Shown in pieces: positions 53,150-64,000 of a stretch of 64,000 nucleotides of DNA (the stretch's first letter is position 1; every line of letters starts with the position of its first letter). The notes under the pieces were generated by a model. It saw only the letters and a program-made list of their open reading frames with translations. It searched no databases and was not told where the DNA came from. The stretch spans positions 4,379,015 to 4,443,014 of the forward strand of contig NC_053146.1 of NCBI RefSeq assembly GCF_016808335.1, read 5' to 3'. The position numbers and the translations under genes are program-made. The stretch comes from Panicum virgatum (lineage: Eukaryota > Streptophyta > Magnoliopsida > Poales > Poaceae).

Positions 53150-54372
53150 TGTTATCGCCATAAATTAACAGGGTTAATTAACAGGCCGCGAGTGAGTTGG
53201 GCTTAATGAAGAAATTAAAGAAGGGTTACGAATCGGCTCCTACGCGAGCATTTGGGCCATGTGGGCCATGTATCCTTAGATTTACTTCAGATTGAGTTAG
53301 AGATAGAGTCCGATATGGACACATTAGTTTAGATTGTTTCCCAAGTCTCCGGACTATAAATATGTACCCTATGGTATTCGTAAAGAGGAGAACGTTGTCA
53401 CGTTTTGCAACAACACCTTGGCGCAACGCCGCCCCTAATTCTAGGGTTTCATCCAAGTAAGCGTCATGCTGCCCTGATCGTCTTCTTGCGATCAGGGCAA
53501 CATTGTTCTTGCCTTTACTTTGGTATTACTCGTACTGAAGTGTTTTTGATGGCGAGTAGTACTAGTTATCTTGATGTTCATAGCATGGCTTTTAGTAGAT
53601 CTATCATGCTCTTATTGTTTACCATCTACGAGTATCATGTTTTCTCTATGTGTTCATGCTTGATCTTAAGCTAGTTCTTGTTGCATAGAATTAGTTGCAT
53701 GGAGACAACACCTTGCTTCTTTTCTATCTAGTAGATCCAATCTGTTACGGTTAATTCTTATTTTATAAGAATTAGCTCAATATCTGCTAGGTTAGGCCCT
53801 GCAAACGGATTGGATGTTCCGGTGATGTAATAGATGCTTTATCTTAGCCTTGATAGGGATTGTTCCGGGAATCGGCTCTTGCTAGTTCTTAGGCCTCTGT
53901 TTTCGGTTATGGTTTAGTTATTTGTTATATTCACTAGGCCTAGTTACGTGTAGGATCTTCCGATCTAGCAGTGAAGCTTTTACCGTCGTGGATCGGATTA
54001 GCTAGGTTTAATTGAAGCAAGTTTTTCATAATTATTTGCTTTATGCACCAATATCCGGATAGATGCAGATCCAATCTGACACCGGGACGCGATCGGCTCT
54101 TTAAAGCCGATGCAAGAGTCGTCCCGGGGAGCTGACCACGGCTCGGACTTACGTTTCCACGTGTTTGTATATGCAGGCAAATTGTTGCAAGCACGTTCGC
54201 ACCTTCCTGATCGGGTATAGGTCAGGTGGCACGCCTTACATTCTCCGGAATCTTCGGCATGTGCCGGATTGCGGGCCGTTGTCCGAGGAAGCAGTGCCTG
54301 CCAGCGCCCCGGCGACCTCCCGGCTCTTCGTGTTGCCTGTCGCTACTCGCCGGTGGGTTTTGACCGACAACA
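53150..54372 (+). repeat. 5' LTR of the Tat element (about 1223 bp)
   Basis: Starts TGTTATCGCC and ends at GACCGACAACA just before the PBS. A TATA box (CTATAAATATG) lies at 53354-53364. By eye about 35 differences over 905 bp separate it from the 3' LTR, near 4%, mostly transitions. Confidence 0.85.
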
Positions 54373-54377
54373 CATTC

Positions 54378-54395
54378 TGGCACGCCCGGTGGGAC
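54378..54395 (+). other. Primer binding site of the Tat element
   Basis: TGGCACGCCCGGTGGGAC begins five bases after the 5' LTR, the usual place for a tRNA primer site. I did not assign the tRNA. Confidence 0.7.
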
Positions 54396-54424
54396 CTTCA
54401 TCAACTACAACGCCCGTCGCAGAG

Positions 54425-57400
54425 ATGACTGGACCTCAAGACCAAGTTCCTGTTCCGCCGGTCACCAAACCTGTCACATATGAAGAGCTGGCTCCAGAAC
54501 ATAAACAAAAATACGATGAGGTTAAAGCTCAGTTCGAAGCCAATCTCATCGGCTCTTTTGAGAGGACCCGCAACCATGGCATCAGGTGGAAGGGGTTCTC
54601 ACCAGAGGGCGCTCTCGACAATGTTGATTTGTCCGTGCCGTCAGATGAGCGAACCAGGGCCCTACGCCTGGAGATGAACTATATGGTGGCTCATACGCTC
54701 CATCGGCACTCAGAAAGCCTGGTGAACGAGCTTGAGCGCGTGGCACATCGCGTTGTCCAGGAGGTGATCAAGAACCAGTACTCCCCATTGGGACCAAATC
54801 TGGGGAGTCACAGGGGGGAAGCTGCATTGCAATCTAGGCCGCCAGTGTCCTACCCGCTCGCGGCAGCAGGACAGCAGAGTTCGCCGATCTATGTCGTCCA
54901 CAAGATCGGCGGTGACCCTGGGGAAGGACAGTTCCTGAGCGAACCGCCCAAGGAGATCCCGCATGGCTACACATGCGTGTACATACCTGACAATATCAGC
55001 GCAACACGCACGGGGCAGCTGGTGGGTACAGGAGCCTCGGGAGCAGATGCAAAGAAACAGGCATGGCTGGCAAAGTACGCTACCGGGCCGAGTGTTGAGC
55101 CCTCGGCCCCAGGAGTTCTTAGTGTGGAGCAGGTCAGTGCAATACTAAGGGACCAATTTGGCATCCTGCCCCAGAGAAAGGCGATCGGCTATTCCAAGCC
55201 GTATCCAAGTGATTACGATTTGATCCCGTTGCCACCCAAGTATCGGCTTCCGGAGTTCACCAAATTCAGCGGATCAGAAGGGGCCAGCTCTATTGAGCAC
55301 GTGAGCCGATACCTGACGCAGCTTGGGATGATCTCAGTATCGGATCCTTTGAGGGTCCGTTTCTTCTCCCAGTCTCTCACGGGTTCAGCTTTTGGATGGT
55401 ACACATCACTGCCTCCAGATTCGATCCGGACTTGAAGGCAGCTGGAAGATCAGTTTCACACCCAGTATCATTCAGAGGCTGCTGAAGCTGGAATTGCCGA
55501 CCTCGCTCAAGTCAGGCAGAAGCATGGGGAAAGTGTTTCAGAGTACGTGCAGCGCTTCCGAGAGGTCAAGAACCGATGCTACACATCGCGCATAACAGAA
55601 AAGGAAGCGGTTGATTTGGCAGTTCTGGGACTCGCTAAGCCGATCAAGGATTTGGCTTTTCATTTGGAACTCACCTCTCTGGCACACATGGTGCAGAAGC
55701 TTACGGCATATGAACACTACCACACTGATCTGTACCAAGAAAAGTTCAAGTGCCATGTCAATATGGCCCAAGCTGGTGATTCCGATGATTCTGGCGAGGA
55801 ACAAGAAGTGGCTGTAGCAGAGTGGACCCGGGGGGCAAACCCCGTCCCGTGCAAATGGGTCAAACAGAAGGGGCTTGTGAAGGGCTTTGACTTTGATGTG
55901 GCCAAGGCAGAGCAGATATTCGATCTACTGCTCAAGGAAAAGCAGTTGAAGCTCCCAGAGAGTCACAAGCTACCAATGGTACAAGAGCTGCAGGAGAGGC
56001 TGTACTGCAAGTGGCACCACTCGTTCACTCATGCCACAAACGACTGCAAGGAGCTACGTCGGTAGATCCAATCGGCTATCGAGCAAGGCCGATTAATTCT
56101 GGCCCAACACACGATGAAAGTGGACAGTCAGCCATTCCCACAAGCTAACGTGGTAGAGCTGTCAGATCTTGGACCTGAGGGCCAGAATTTGGCATTTCAG
56201 ATCAACATGGCGGGACCCATGCGCCGCCGTGACGAGCAGAGGAGAGAGGCCGCTTCTGGCAAACGGCCCTAGGATGAAGACTAGCCAGAGCAGCAACATG
56301 TCACTGAAGAACAAGTGCGTCACATCCGCAACCAGCTCCCAGCTTCCAATCGGCTTCTGGAAAAATACCAGTACCAGTACAAGTTGTGCCGCCGATATGA
56401 ATCGGAAGAGGAGGAGTACGAGCACCGCACAGGAAGGACGCTGGGGAGGTGCCAGGCTATACGTGATCACTGGCATTGCCCGTTCTTCAGGTACTGTTGG
56501 AACTCCGGCATGAGCCGATTGCCTACTATAGATGATTGCTTGGAGTGCAGGCCTCGGGAGCGCCAGCAAGGCGAGACATCGGTGTTCCAGCGCTTGGGGC
56601 CCAGAACACATCGCGATGACCGTGTGAGGCGGCCATCCAGGGATGATCTCGAGCCAGAAGAAGAAGACAAGTATCATCATCCACGGTGGTGTCCTGATGG
56701 GCTCAGCCGATCACAGAAGCGCAGAGTGCAGCGCCTACGCAATCTCGAAGAGGCGGAAGCAAAGTACTTGGACGTGCTAAGGAAAGCATGTCCGGATCTC
56801 GCAGAGCAAGTCAGGCGCCCGCAAAGGGTGGAAAGGCGTCCTCCAAGAAGGGAGTGGCGCCCCAAGTAGCCAAGAGCCGATGACAAGCCATCGGCTGATG
56901 TGAACATGGTGTTCATGCTCCCATCGGAGTTTCGGGCGCCCCAACCGGAGGAGTTGGCCATTGTGCAGCTGGATCTCGGCCCGCAGCCGATCATCTTCGA
57001 GAAGCCCAAGGAGAAAAGCTACAAGCACCTGAAGGGATTGTATCTCAAGGGCTTCATAGATGGCAAACCTGTGAACAGAATGTTGGTCGACACTGGCGCC
57101 GCAGTCAACCTGATGCCGTACTCAGTGCTGCGCCGGTTGGGTCGTTCCACTGTTGATCTTATCAAGACCAATGTGATGCTCAATGATTTCAACAGTCAGC
57201 CGTCGGAGGCACAGGGTGTCCTCAATGTGGAGTTGACAGTTGGCCGCAAGACCATCCCAACATCGTTCTTCATCGTCAACAGTAAGAGTACATACACAGT
57301 GCTGCTTGGGAGGGATTGGATTCACGCGAATTGCTGTGTTCCTTCCATGATGCACCAGTGTTTAGTCCAGTGGGACGGCGATGAAGTGGAGGTTGTCCGT

Positions 57401-57556
57401 GTAGATGATTCCAGCGAGGTTTCACTTGCAGACATGAATGCCTGGGATGCGGAAGGGCAAGAGCCGACCTCAGGAATCGCGCTGGAGGACTGTGATCGGA
57501 TTGAAGCGACAAAAAATGGACTGAGGCTGGTCTTATCCCCTGGCCTCATAGAGTAG
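54425..57556 (+). pseudogene. Tat gag-protease, one frame with five premature stops
   Basis: ATG at 54425 starts MTGPQDQVPVPP. The capsid core includes LPPKYRLPEFTKFSGSEG and SLTGSAFGWYTSLPPDSIRT. Zinc-binding-like motifs follow: YCKWHHSFTHATNDC and later HWHCPFFRYC with CLEC. The protease has MLVDTGAAVNLMP and LLGRDWIHANCC. All segments share one frame, interrupted by TGA at 55433 and TAG at 56063, 56270, 56282 and 56867. The frame ends at TAG 57554-57556; pol then continues in another frame, as often seen in this lineage, so that last stop may be natural. Confidence 0.9.
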
Positions 57557-57624
57557 ACACATCCTAGCAAGCTACAGAATCCAGCGAGGTTAAAGAGGCC
57601 GGTCCCAACGACCGGCCCCAAAAA

Positions 57625-60600
57625 ATGAGTAATATGTACTTGAGGTCTCAATTGTTACATTATGTACAAACAATGGCCTTTGCTGAGCATTCAGTTTTGA
57701 ATAATAATGGCAATATGGGAACGGCCAACCCATGTGGTTGGCCGGAAATTTTTTCTTGTTATCTCCCTGTGTTTGCTGTCGATGTCGATCTTTCAAATGG
57801 CGGCAAGTTAGGGTACGAGTTTACATCTACTGACGATTTGGAGGAAGTTGATATCGGTCCCGGGGATAAGCCGCGACCGACATTTATCAGCAAAAAGTTA
57901 GACCCGATCTTGCGTGAACAAATGATAGCACTGTTGAAGGAATACCGGGATTGTTTTGCATGGGATTATACTGAGATGCCCAGTCTAGATAGAAATATCG
58001 TCGAGCATCGGCTCCCGCTTAAGAAGGGATTTCGGCCGTTTCAGCAACCAGCATGTCAAATGAAGGCCAAAGTCCTAGAGGAGGTCAAGAAAGAGGTGCA
58101 AAAGATGCTGGATGCAGGATTCATCAGGCCATGTCGGTATGCGGAGTGGATCTCCAGCGTGGTCCCTGTCCAAAAGAAAGATGGCCGATGGCGAGTCTGC
58201 GTAGATTTCAGAGACCTCAACAGAGCAACGCCAAAAGATGAATATACGATGCCTGTTGCAGAAACATTGATCAACGCAGCAGCTGGTCATAAGATGATGA
58301 GTTTTATGGATGGTAATGCCGGCTACAATCAGATTTTTATGGCCCCAGAAGATGTACACAAGACCGCGTTCAGAGTACCAGGTGCGGTCGGGTTGTTCGA
58401 GTACTTGGTCATGACCTTTGGGTTGAAAAATGCCGATGCAACGTATCAACGTGCCATGAATTACATTTTTCATGATCTCATCGGCAAGTTGGTAGAGATC
58501 TACATTGACGATGTCGTGGTCAAGTCCACATCGGCTGGGGGACACTTGGAAGATTTGCGTCAGGTCTTGGAGCGGACTCGGAAGTTTGGGCTCAAAATGA
58601 ACCCAAAGAAATGTGCCTTTGGTGTATCAGCCGGTCAGTTCTTAGGATTCCTGGTGCACGAGAGGGGAATCGAGATCGGCTTGAAAAGTCAAGAAGCCAT
58701 AAGGACAATGAGACCGCCTACTACGAAGGAGTTACAAAAGCTCATTGGCAAAATCAACTTTGTCAGACGATTTATCTCCAATCTGTCTGGGCGCTTCGAG
58801 CCGTTCATGGGTCTGGTGAAAATCAAGTCCGATGCTGAGTTTCGCTGGGGGGCAGAACAACAGAAGGCTTTTGATGAAATCAAGGAATATCTATCGAAGC
58901 CTCCAGTGTTGGTTCCACCCCAGTAAGATAGGCCTTTCTACGTCTACCTGTCCGTGGGTGACACTTCCATTGCTTCAGTATTGGTTCAGAAGCACGATGG
59001 CCAGGATAGGGTGGTTTTCTACCTCAGCAGGCGCATGTTAAATGCCGAGACCAGGTACCTTGAGATCGAGAAGCTTTGGCTCTGTTTATTCTTTACATGC
59101 ACAAAGCTTCGTCATATTTTGCTCTCGGCAGAAACGATTGTCATATGCAAATCGGATGTCATTAAGTATATGTTGTCGGCTCTGGTTCTGAAAGGCCGAC
59201 TCGGAAAATGGATGTTTGCATTATCGGAGTTTGATATCCGATATCAGCCAGCGAAGGCAGTCAAAGGATAGGCACTGGCAGATCTCGTGGCAGATAGGGT
59301 CAGCACCGATATAGCTGCACTGTTTATACGTGCCTGGGCCATGTTTTTTTACGGATCGGCATGTGATGATGGATGCGGCGTGGGAATTCTGTTGGTATCA
59401 CCGCAAGGGGTGACTTATTCTTTTTCCATCAGAATGACTGCTCCATGCACCAATAATTTAGTAGAATATGAAGCCGTGCGCAAAGGGATGGAATTACTCC
59501 TGGAAGCTGGTGCAGAGGCAGTGGAAATATTTGGGGATTCGAAGCTGGTGATTTCTCAGCTCACGGAAGAATACAAATGTGAGAGCGAAGCTCTTTTCCC
59601 AATATGGATGCAATGCCGTGAGTTGATATCACGATTCAGGTACATTAATTTCCACTGGATACGCAGAACTCTGAACAATGAAGCCAATGATTTGACACAA
59701 ATGGCTTCCGGTTACAAGGAAACAGCCGATGGAGTCGATGTTGACATTCAGTATCTAGAACCTGGAGACTGGAGAGCCGATATCTTCAATTATTTGAAGG
59801 ATTCGGCTCGGGGGGCACCCAGAAGGATAAGACTCAAAGCCATGAAATATGTTCTGATTGGGGATGACATGTTCTACAGGACTTTGGAAGGGCTGCTGCT
59901 CAAATGTCTGGGACCTGCAGAGTCGAATCGGCTTTTGCATGAGATTCATGAAGGAGCCTGCGGCACTCATCAATCGGCTCATAAGATGAAATGGCTAATT
60001 AGGCGATCGGGATATTACTGGCCTACCATGCTTGAAGATTGCTTCAAATATTACAAGGGATGTCAGGCATGTCAGAGATTCGGCAAGATTCAGATAGTGC
60101 CGGCGTCAGTAATGAATCCTATTATTAAGCCGTGGCCGTTCAGGGGTTGGGCCATGGATATGATCGGCCAGATTAACCCGCCATCTAGTAAAGGTCACCA
60201 ATGGGTGTTAGCTGTCACAGATTATTTCACAAAATGGGTAGAGGGGGTACCCATGAGGTCGATGGCATCAAAAGATGTGATCAATTTCGTTAAAGAGCAC
60301 ATCATTCATAGGTTTGGGATCCCTCAGACCGTTACGACCGATGGAGGATCGGTCTTTATATCGGAGGAATTCAGAAAGTTTGCCGATGACACGGGGTTCA
60401 AGCTGATCAGATCATCGCCATATTATGCCCAAGCTAATGGACAAGCTGAAGCATCCAACCAGAGCCTGATCAAGCTGATCAAAAGAAAGATCGATGAATA
60501 TCCTAGGCGCTGGCATGAGGTGTTGTCAGAAGCTTTGTGGGCATATCGAATTTCGTATCACGGATCCATCAAGACGTCACCATACCATTTGGTCTACGGC

Positions 60601-61085
60601 CAAGATGCTGTGTTACCATGGGAGATTACGGCCGGATCGAGATGTGTTGAGTTTCAGAATGATCTATCGGCTGAACAGTATGTAGCCTTGATGAACGATA
60701 ATGTGGAGGATCTTACAGAGCTAAGACTTTGGTCGCTTGAGAAAATTAAGGAAAACAAGGCTAAAGTTGCTCGTGCATACAATAAAAGGATCAAGCCGAA
60801 AGAATTCTAGGTTGGAGATCTAGTTTGGGAGGCAGTTTTACCATTGGGAACAAGCCGAAAGAATTCCAGGTTGGAGATCTAGTTTGGGAGGTAGTTTTAC
60901 CATTGGGAACTAAAGATAGAAAATATGGCAAGTGGTCTCCAACTTGGCACGGGCCGTATAAGGTTGATCAGGTTTTGCCTGGAAATGCCTACAGGCTTGA
61001 GGAGTTGGATGGTGTCAAGTTTCCTGTGGCTGTCAATGGCCAGCACCTCAAGAAATATTTCCCGAGCATGTGGGAGGGTGAATGA
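57625..61085 (+). pseudogene. Tat pol: reverse transcriptase, RNase H, second RNase H, integrase
   Basis: Reverse transcriptase shows VQKKDGRWRVCVDFRDLN, FGLKNADATYQRAM and the catalytic YIDDVVVKS. The first RNase H region (58927-59271) is decayed at its active site (YVYLSVGDTS). The second, archaeal-like RNase H has NNLVEYEAV and EIFGDSKLVISQL, but its first catalytic Asp is Tyr (MFFYGSA near 59350). Integrase has an HHCC finger (THQSAHK, CQACQ) and a complete DD35E (MDMIGQ, TTDGGS, QAEASNQ). Stops lie at 58924, 59269 and 60808. A 59-bp tandem duplication at 60792-60909 shifts the frame; the chromodomain-like end continues to 61085. Confidence 0.92.
60792..60909 (+). repeat. 59-bp tandem duplication in the integrase C-terminal region
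   Basis: Copies begin at 60792 and 60851 and differ at two positions only: TTCTAGG versus TTCCAGG, and GGCAG versus GGTAG. Both are C/T differences within CAG/TAG. The duplication shifts the pol frame. Confidence 0.95.
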
Positions 61086-61258
61086 CAAAATCCGATGAAA
61101 AATTCATGAGAGGCCAACACGTTGAGTTGGCCAATAAAAAAAGAGAGATAATATATGAGAAGCGAGATAGCCGATGTGCGACCATCGACTTAAGATGTTT
61201 TAAACAGTTACAAGTTTCAGGTTGACATGCAATATTAAATGTTTCTTGAGCCTATCTA

Positions 61259-62830
61259 TTAGTTCAGGAATTCTTCAATGGCATGGATGGCTTCTGTACG
61301 GACGGCGTCTGCTCGTGCTATGATTGCTTCATCATCCTTGTCATCGCCTGTTACTATCTGCCGACTCAAGGTGCTTATCTCTGTAAACTCTGCTTGTATC
61401 TGCTCGGCTATTTCCTGGGTTTCTTGCTTGGAGTTTGCAATGGAAGCTTCCTCGGCCTGGATGAGTTTCTTGGTGGTGCGGACCTTTTCTTCGAGTTCCG
61501 CCAATTCTTTCTTCAGGAGGTCGAGTCGGTTCATGTTGGCAGACACGTCAGCTTTGATATCTAGAGTTGCCTTCTTCTGGTTGAGGGCTTTGCACTTTTG
61601 GGCAATGTCAACTTTCAGAGAAGTTTGAGAACGACGTGCTTCTATTCTTTGTTGTGCTCTATTCACTTCTACACAGAAGAATGGAAGATTGCTGGCTGGC
61701 CAGAGCTTGATTTGCAATGGCTCCAGGAGTTGGGATTCTATTTGCTCGAAGATGTTCTTTATTTCGTTGGAATCACCAACTAGAGCAGTAATTGGAGCAG
61801 AGAGCAGACGCTTGATATTCTGAAGCTGATTTGTAACTGTAATCGGCTGCTGTGGTGATTGCACCTCTGCATTCGGTGCATTCAGTCCCATTGATGCTGG
61901 GTCAAAGGAGAGCAGGTCCGAAATATTGAAGCCTTGATGATAAAGATTATTTGAGCAAAGTACATTAATGGAGTGATCAGCTGATTTAAATCGGCTCGTA
62001 GAGTTACTTGTTCTGAACAAGGAGTGATGATCGGTTCAAATGTGGCCGATCCAGTTGGATTGGAGGTGACAACAGGGGATTCGATTATGTCAGCCTGTTG
62101 ATCATGCACATCCGTCAGAGCATTGGGAGTTTCAGTTGCTCCAGTATCAGCTTCGTGAATGATGGCTTCGTGTTGTACTGAGCTACTAGTGTTAAGGTTG
62201 TCTTCAGTTGCGTTCTGGAAATAAAATTACAATCAACCAGAGTATATATGTATGCAATAAGGGAGAGGTTTTTGTAAGATGGATTACCTGGTTGGTGTTA
62301 GACTCTGATGGACTCGGGGAAGCTTGTGCTAATTTTTTGATGACTCGCCTCGTGATCATCTTCCTTTTCTTAGTTGGCACTCGGGGGGCAGCACTTGCAG
62401 AAGTTTGTCTTCGTTTAGAAGCCGACTGGAGTAAGTCTGGCTGAACAGCCATTATTACTTTCTTCATTGATGGTGATCCCTTGCAAAAGAGGACATCAGG
62501 AACAGTTGGAAGAAAGTGGAATGGTTCCCTGTTACTGGTCACAGGTACTGGGCCATCCTATTGCTGTAAGAGAGGTGAGCAAGGATTAGACAAGTACAAG
62601 GATAGAGGACTCAGAAGGGATAAAGTGCACAAATTCGGTACCTCTTCCTCGGGTATTACATATTCAGGATCAATTTGCTGCAGACGAGGACCTAGAGCTT
62701 TTCTAAAAACGTGAGTTTTCCACATTCCCCACCATGTGCAGAAGTCGGTTGATGAGGAAGAAGGGGAAGAAGGAGGGGAAGAAGAAGAGTGGCCGATGGA
62801 GTTGGAGCCGGAGGAGGAGGAAATCTCCAT
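61259..62830 (-). CDS. Antisense spliced gene of the Tat element (aORF), coiled-coil protein
   Basis: Minus-strand gene between pol and 3' LTR. Exon 1 is 62830-62642, starting MEISSSSGSNSIGH; exon 2 is 62557-62288 (FHFLPTVPDVLFCKGSP, then a basic nuclear-signal-like PTKKRKMITRRVIKK). Exon 3 begins at 62218 after TTTATTTCCAG. GT-AG borders and phases agree for exons 1-3. Between about 62010 and 61860 the frame changes, through either a further small intron or a frameshift. The remainder ends at 61259 with a long coiled coil (LDLLKKELAELEEKV, IQAEEASIANSKQETQE). A TATTTAA on the minus strand near 62925 could be its promoter. Antisense ORFs are known in some Tat elements such as Grande; function unknown. 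No stop interrupts exons 1 and 2. Confidence 0.65.
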
Positions 62831-63080
62831 GGCTACTGGCTGATGAAGGTTGGGGTTTTTTCTGTGCTACTTGGCTTTGGGAGGAAGATGAGTTTGCCGT
62901 GAAGAGAGCCGATTCGGTATGAGATTAAATAGTAAAAGGATGGAAGACGGATCGGCAGTTTCACATTCTACGAGGAGCCAGTTGCAGAGACGTTGCGTCT
63001 TCCTTGGTGGTTGCAGTGTGTTTTAATAAGCATTAACGGGAAGATGAAGCGACGGAGTGGTTTTGGAATTATCATTGCCA

Positions 63081-63095
63081 AAACCAGGGGGCATG
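63081..63095 (+). other. Polypurine tract of the Tat element
   Basis: AAACCAGGGGGCAT directly precedes the 3' LTR start TGTTATCGCC. Confidence 0.6.
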
Positions 63096-64000
63096 TGTTA
63101 TCGCCATAAATTAACAGGGTTAATTAATGGGCCTTGAGTGAGTTGGGCTTAATGAAGAAATTAAAGAAGGGTTACGAATCGGCTCCTGCACGAGCATTTG
63201 GGCCATGTGGGTCATGTATCCTTAGATTTAGTTCAGATTGTTTTAGAGATAGAGTCCGATATGGACACATTAGTTTAGATTGTTTCCCAAGTCTCCGGAC
63301 TATAAATATGTACTCTATGGTATTCGTAAAAAGGAGAACGTCATCACGTTTTGCAACAACACCTTGGCGCAACGCCACCCCTAATTCTAGGGTTTCATCC
63401 AAGTAAGCGCCATGCTACCCTGATCGTCTTCTTGCGATCAGGGCAGCATTGTTCTTGCCTTTACCTTGATATTACTCGTACTGAAGTGTTTTTGATGGCG
63501 AGTAGTACTAGTTATCTTGATGTTCGGAGCATGGCTTTTAGTAGATCTATCATGCTCTTATTGTTTACCATCTACGAGTATCATGTTTTCTCTATGTGTT
63601 CATGCTTGATCTTAAGCTAGTTCTTGTTGCATAGAATTAGTTGTATAGAGACAACACCTCGCTTCTTTTCTATCTAGTAGATCCAATCTGTTACGGTTAA
63701 TTCTTATTTTATAAGAATTAACTCAATATCTGCTAGGTTAGGCCCTGCAAACAGATTGGATGTTCCGGTGATGTAATAGATGCTTTATCTTAGCCTTGAT
63801 AGGGATTGTTCTGGGAATCGGCTCTTGCTAGTTCTTAGACCTCTGTTTTCGGTTATGGTTTAGCTATCTGTTATATTCACTAGGCCTAGTTACGTGTAGG
63901 ATGTTTCGATCTAGCAGTGAAACTTTTACCGTCGTGGATCGGATTAGCTAGGTTTAATTGAAGCAAGTTTTTCATAATTATTTGCTTTATTCACCAATAT
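63096..64000 (+). repeat. 3' LTR of the Tat element, truncated by the window edge
   Basis: Matches the 5' LTR from its first base for 905 bp with about 35 differences by eye. It includes the same TATA box (63300-63310). Confidence 0.93.

Larger units (their letters stand above)
53150..64000 (+). mobile_element. Tat-lineage Gypsy retrotransposon, 3' end beyond the window
   Basis: Contains 5' LTR, PBS, gag-protease, pol with reverse transcriptase, two RNase H regions and integrase, an antisense gene, a polypurine tract and at least 905 bp of 3' LTR. Two successive RNase H modules and an antisense gene between pol and the 3' LTR are hallmarks of the Tat group (RIRE2/Grande/Ogre relatives). Coding frames carry many stops, so it is defective. 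The target duplication cannot be tested here; TTAAT precedes the 5' LTR. Confidence 0.92.

Overview
The window reads as nuclear DNA from a grass, probably a panicoid. It has split genes with GT-AG introns and plant TATA boxes, and its transposable elements are grass types: Stowaway and hAT MITEs, CACTA elements with CCGTGTGCC-type subterminal repeats, a Helitron, Copia LTRs, and Athila-like and Tat-lineage Gypsy elements. The species is inferred only from family resemblance.

Two host genes are present, both on the + strand. Positions 41-5445 hold the 3' eleven exons of a ubiquitin-specific protease resembling Arabidopsis UBP8; its start lies left of the window. Positions 19070-25585 hold a complete six-exon YABBY transcription factor of 168 residues that matches the rice YABBY1 type. 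Between them (about 5.8-18.6 kb) lie a MITE, a 90-bp LINE tail, a Copia solo LTR, a poly-A retroposon, a Stowaway MITE and a 3.1-kb Gypsy solo LTR.

From 25.9 kb rightward the window is nested transposons. A 25.6-kb CACTA element (25913-51544, TSD TGT) starts about 330 bp after the YABBY stop codon. Removing its insertions leaves about 8.6 kb carrying a Tnp2-type transposase gene and a Transposase_24-type gene. Its insertions are a Helitron (27166-28531, minus), an Athila-like element (29014-41211, TSD CCTGC) whose 3' LTR holds a Copia solo LTR (39415-41073, TSD GAATC), and a 3.5-kb Gypsy solo LTR (45346-48818, TSD GAAAG) between the two transposase genes. A second, related CACTA element begins at 52533. 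A Tat-lineage Gypsy element (53150 to beyond the window) is inserted in it and carries a spliced antisense gene near its 3' end.

The main leads are: (1) a short acidic spliced reading frame with a GC-AG intron at matching positions in both 3-kb Gypsy solo LTRs, which lie in opposite orientations; (2) the antisense spliced coiled-coil gene in the Tat element; (3) a strong bias of premature stops toward C-to-T changes, mostly CAG to TAG, with a 59-bp tandem duplication that preserves both states; (4) arrays of short palindromes just upstream of the TATA box in both Copia solo LTRs; (5) an Athila-like element with gag, protease and env-like ORF but no reverse transcriptase or integrase. All boundaries, splice sites and difference counts were read by eye.
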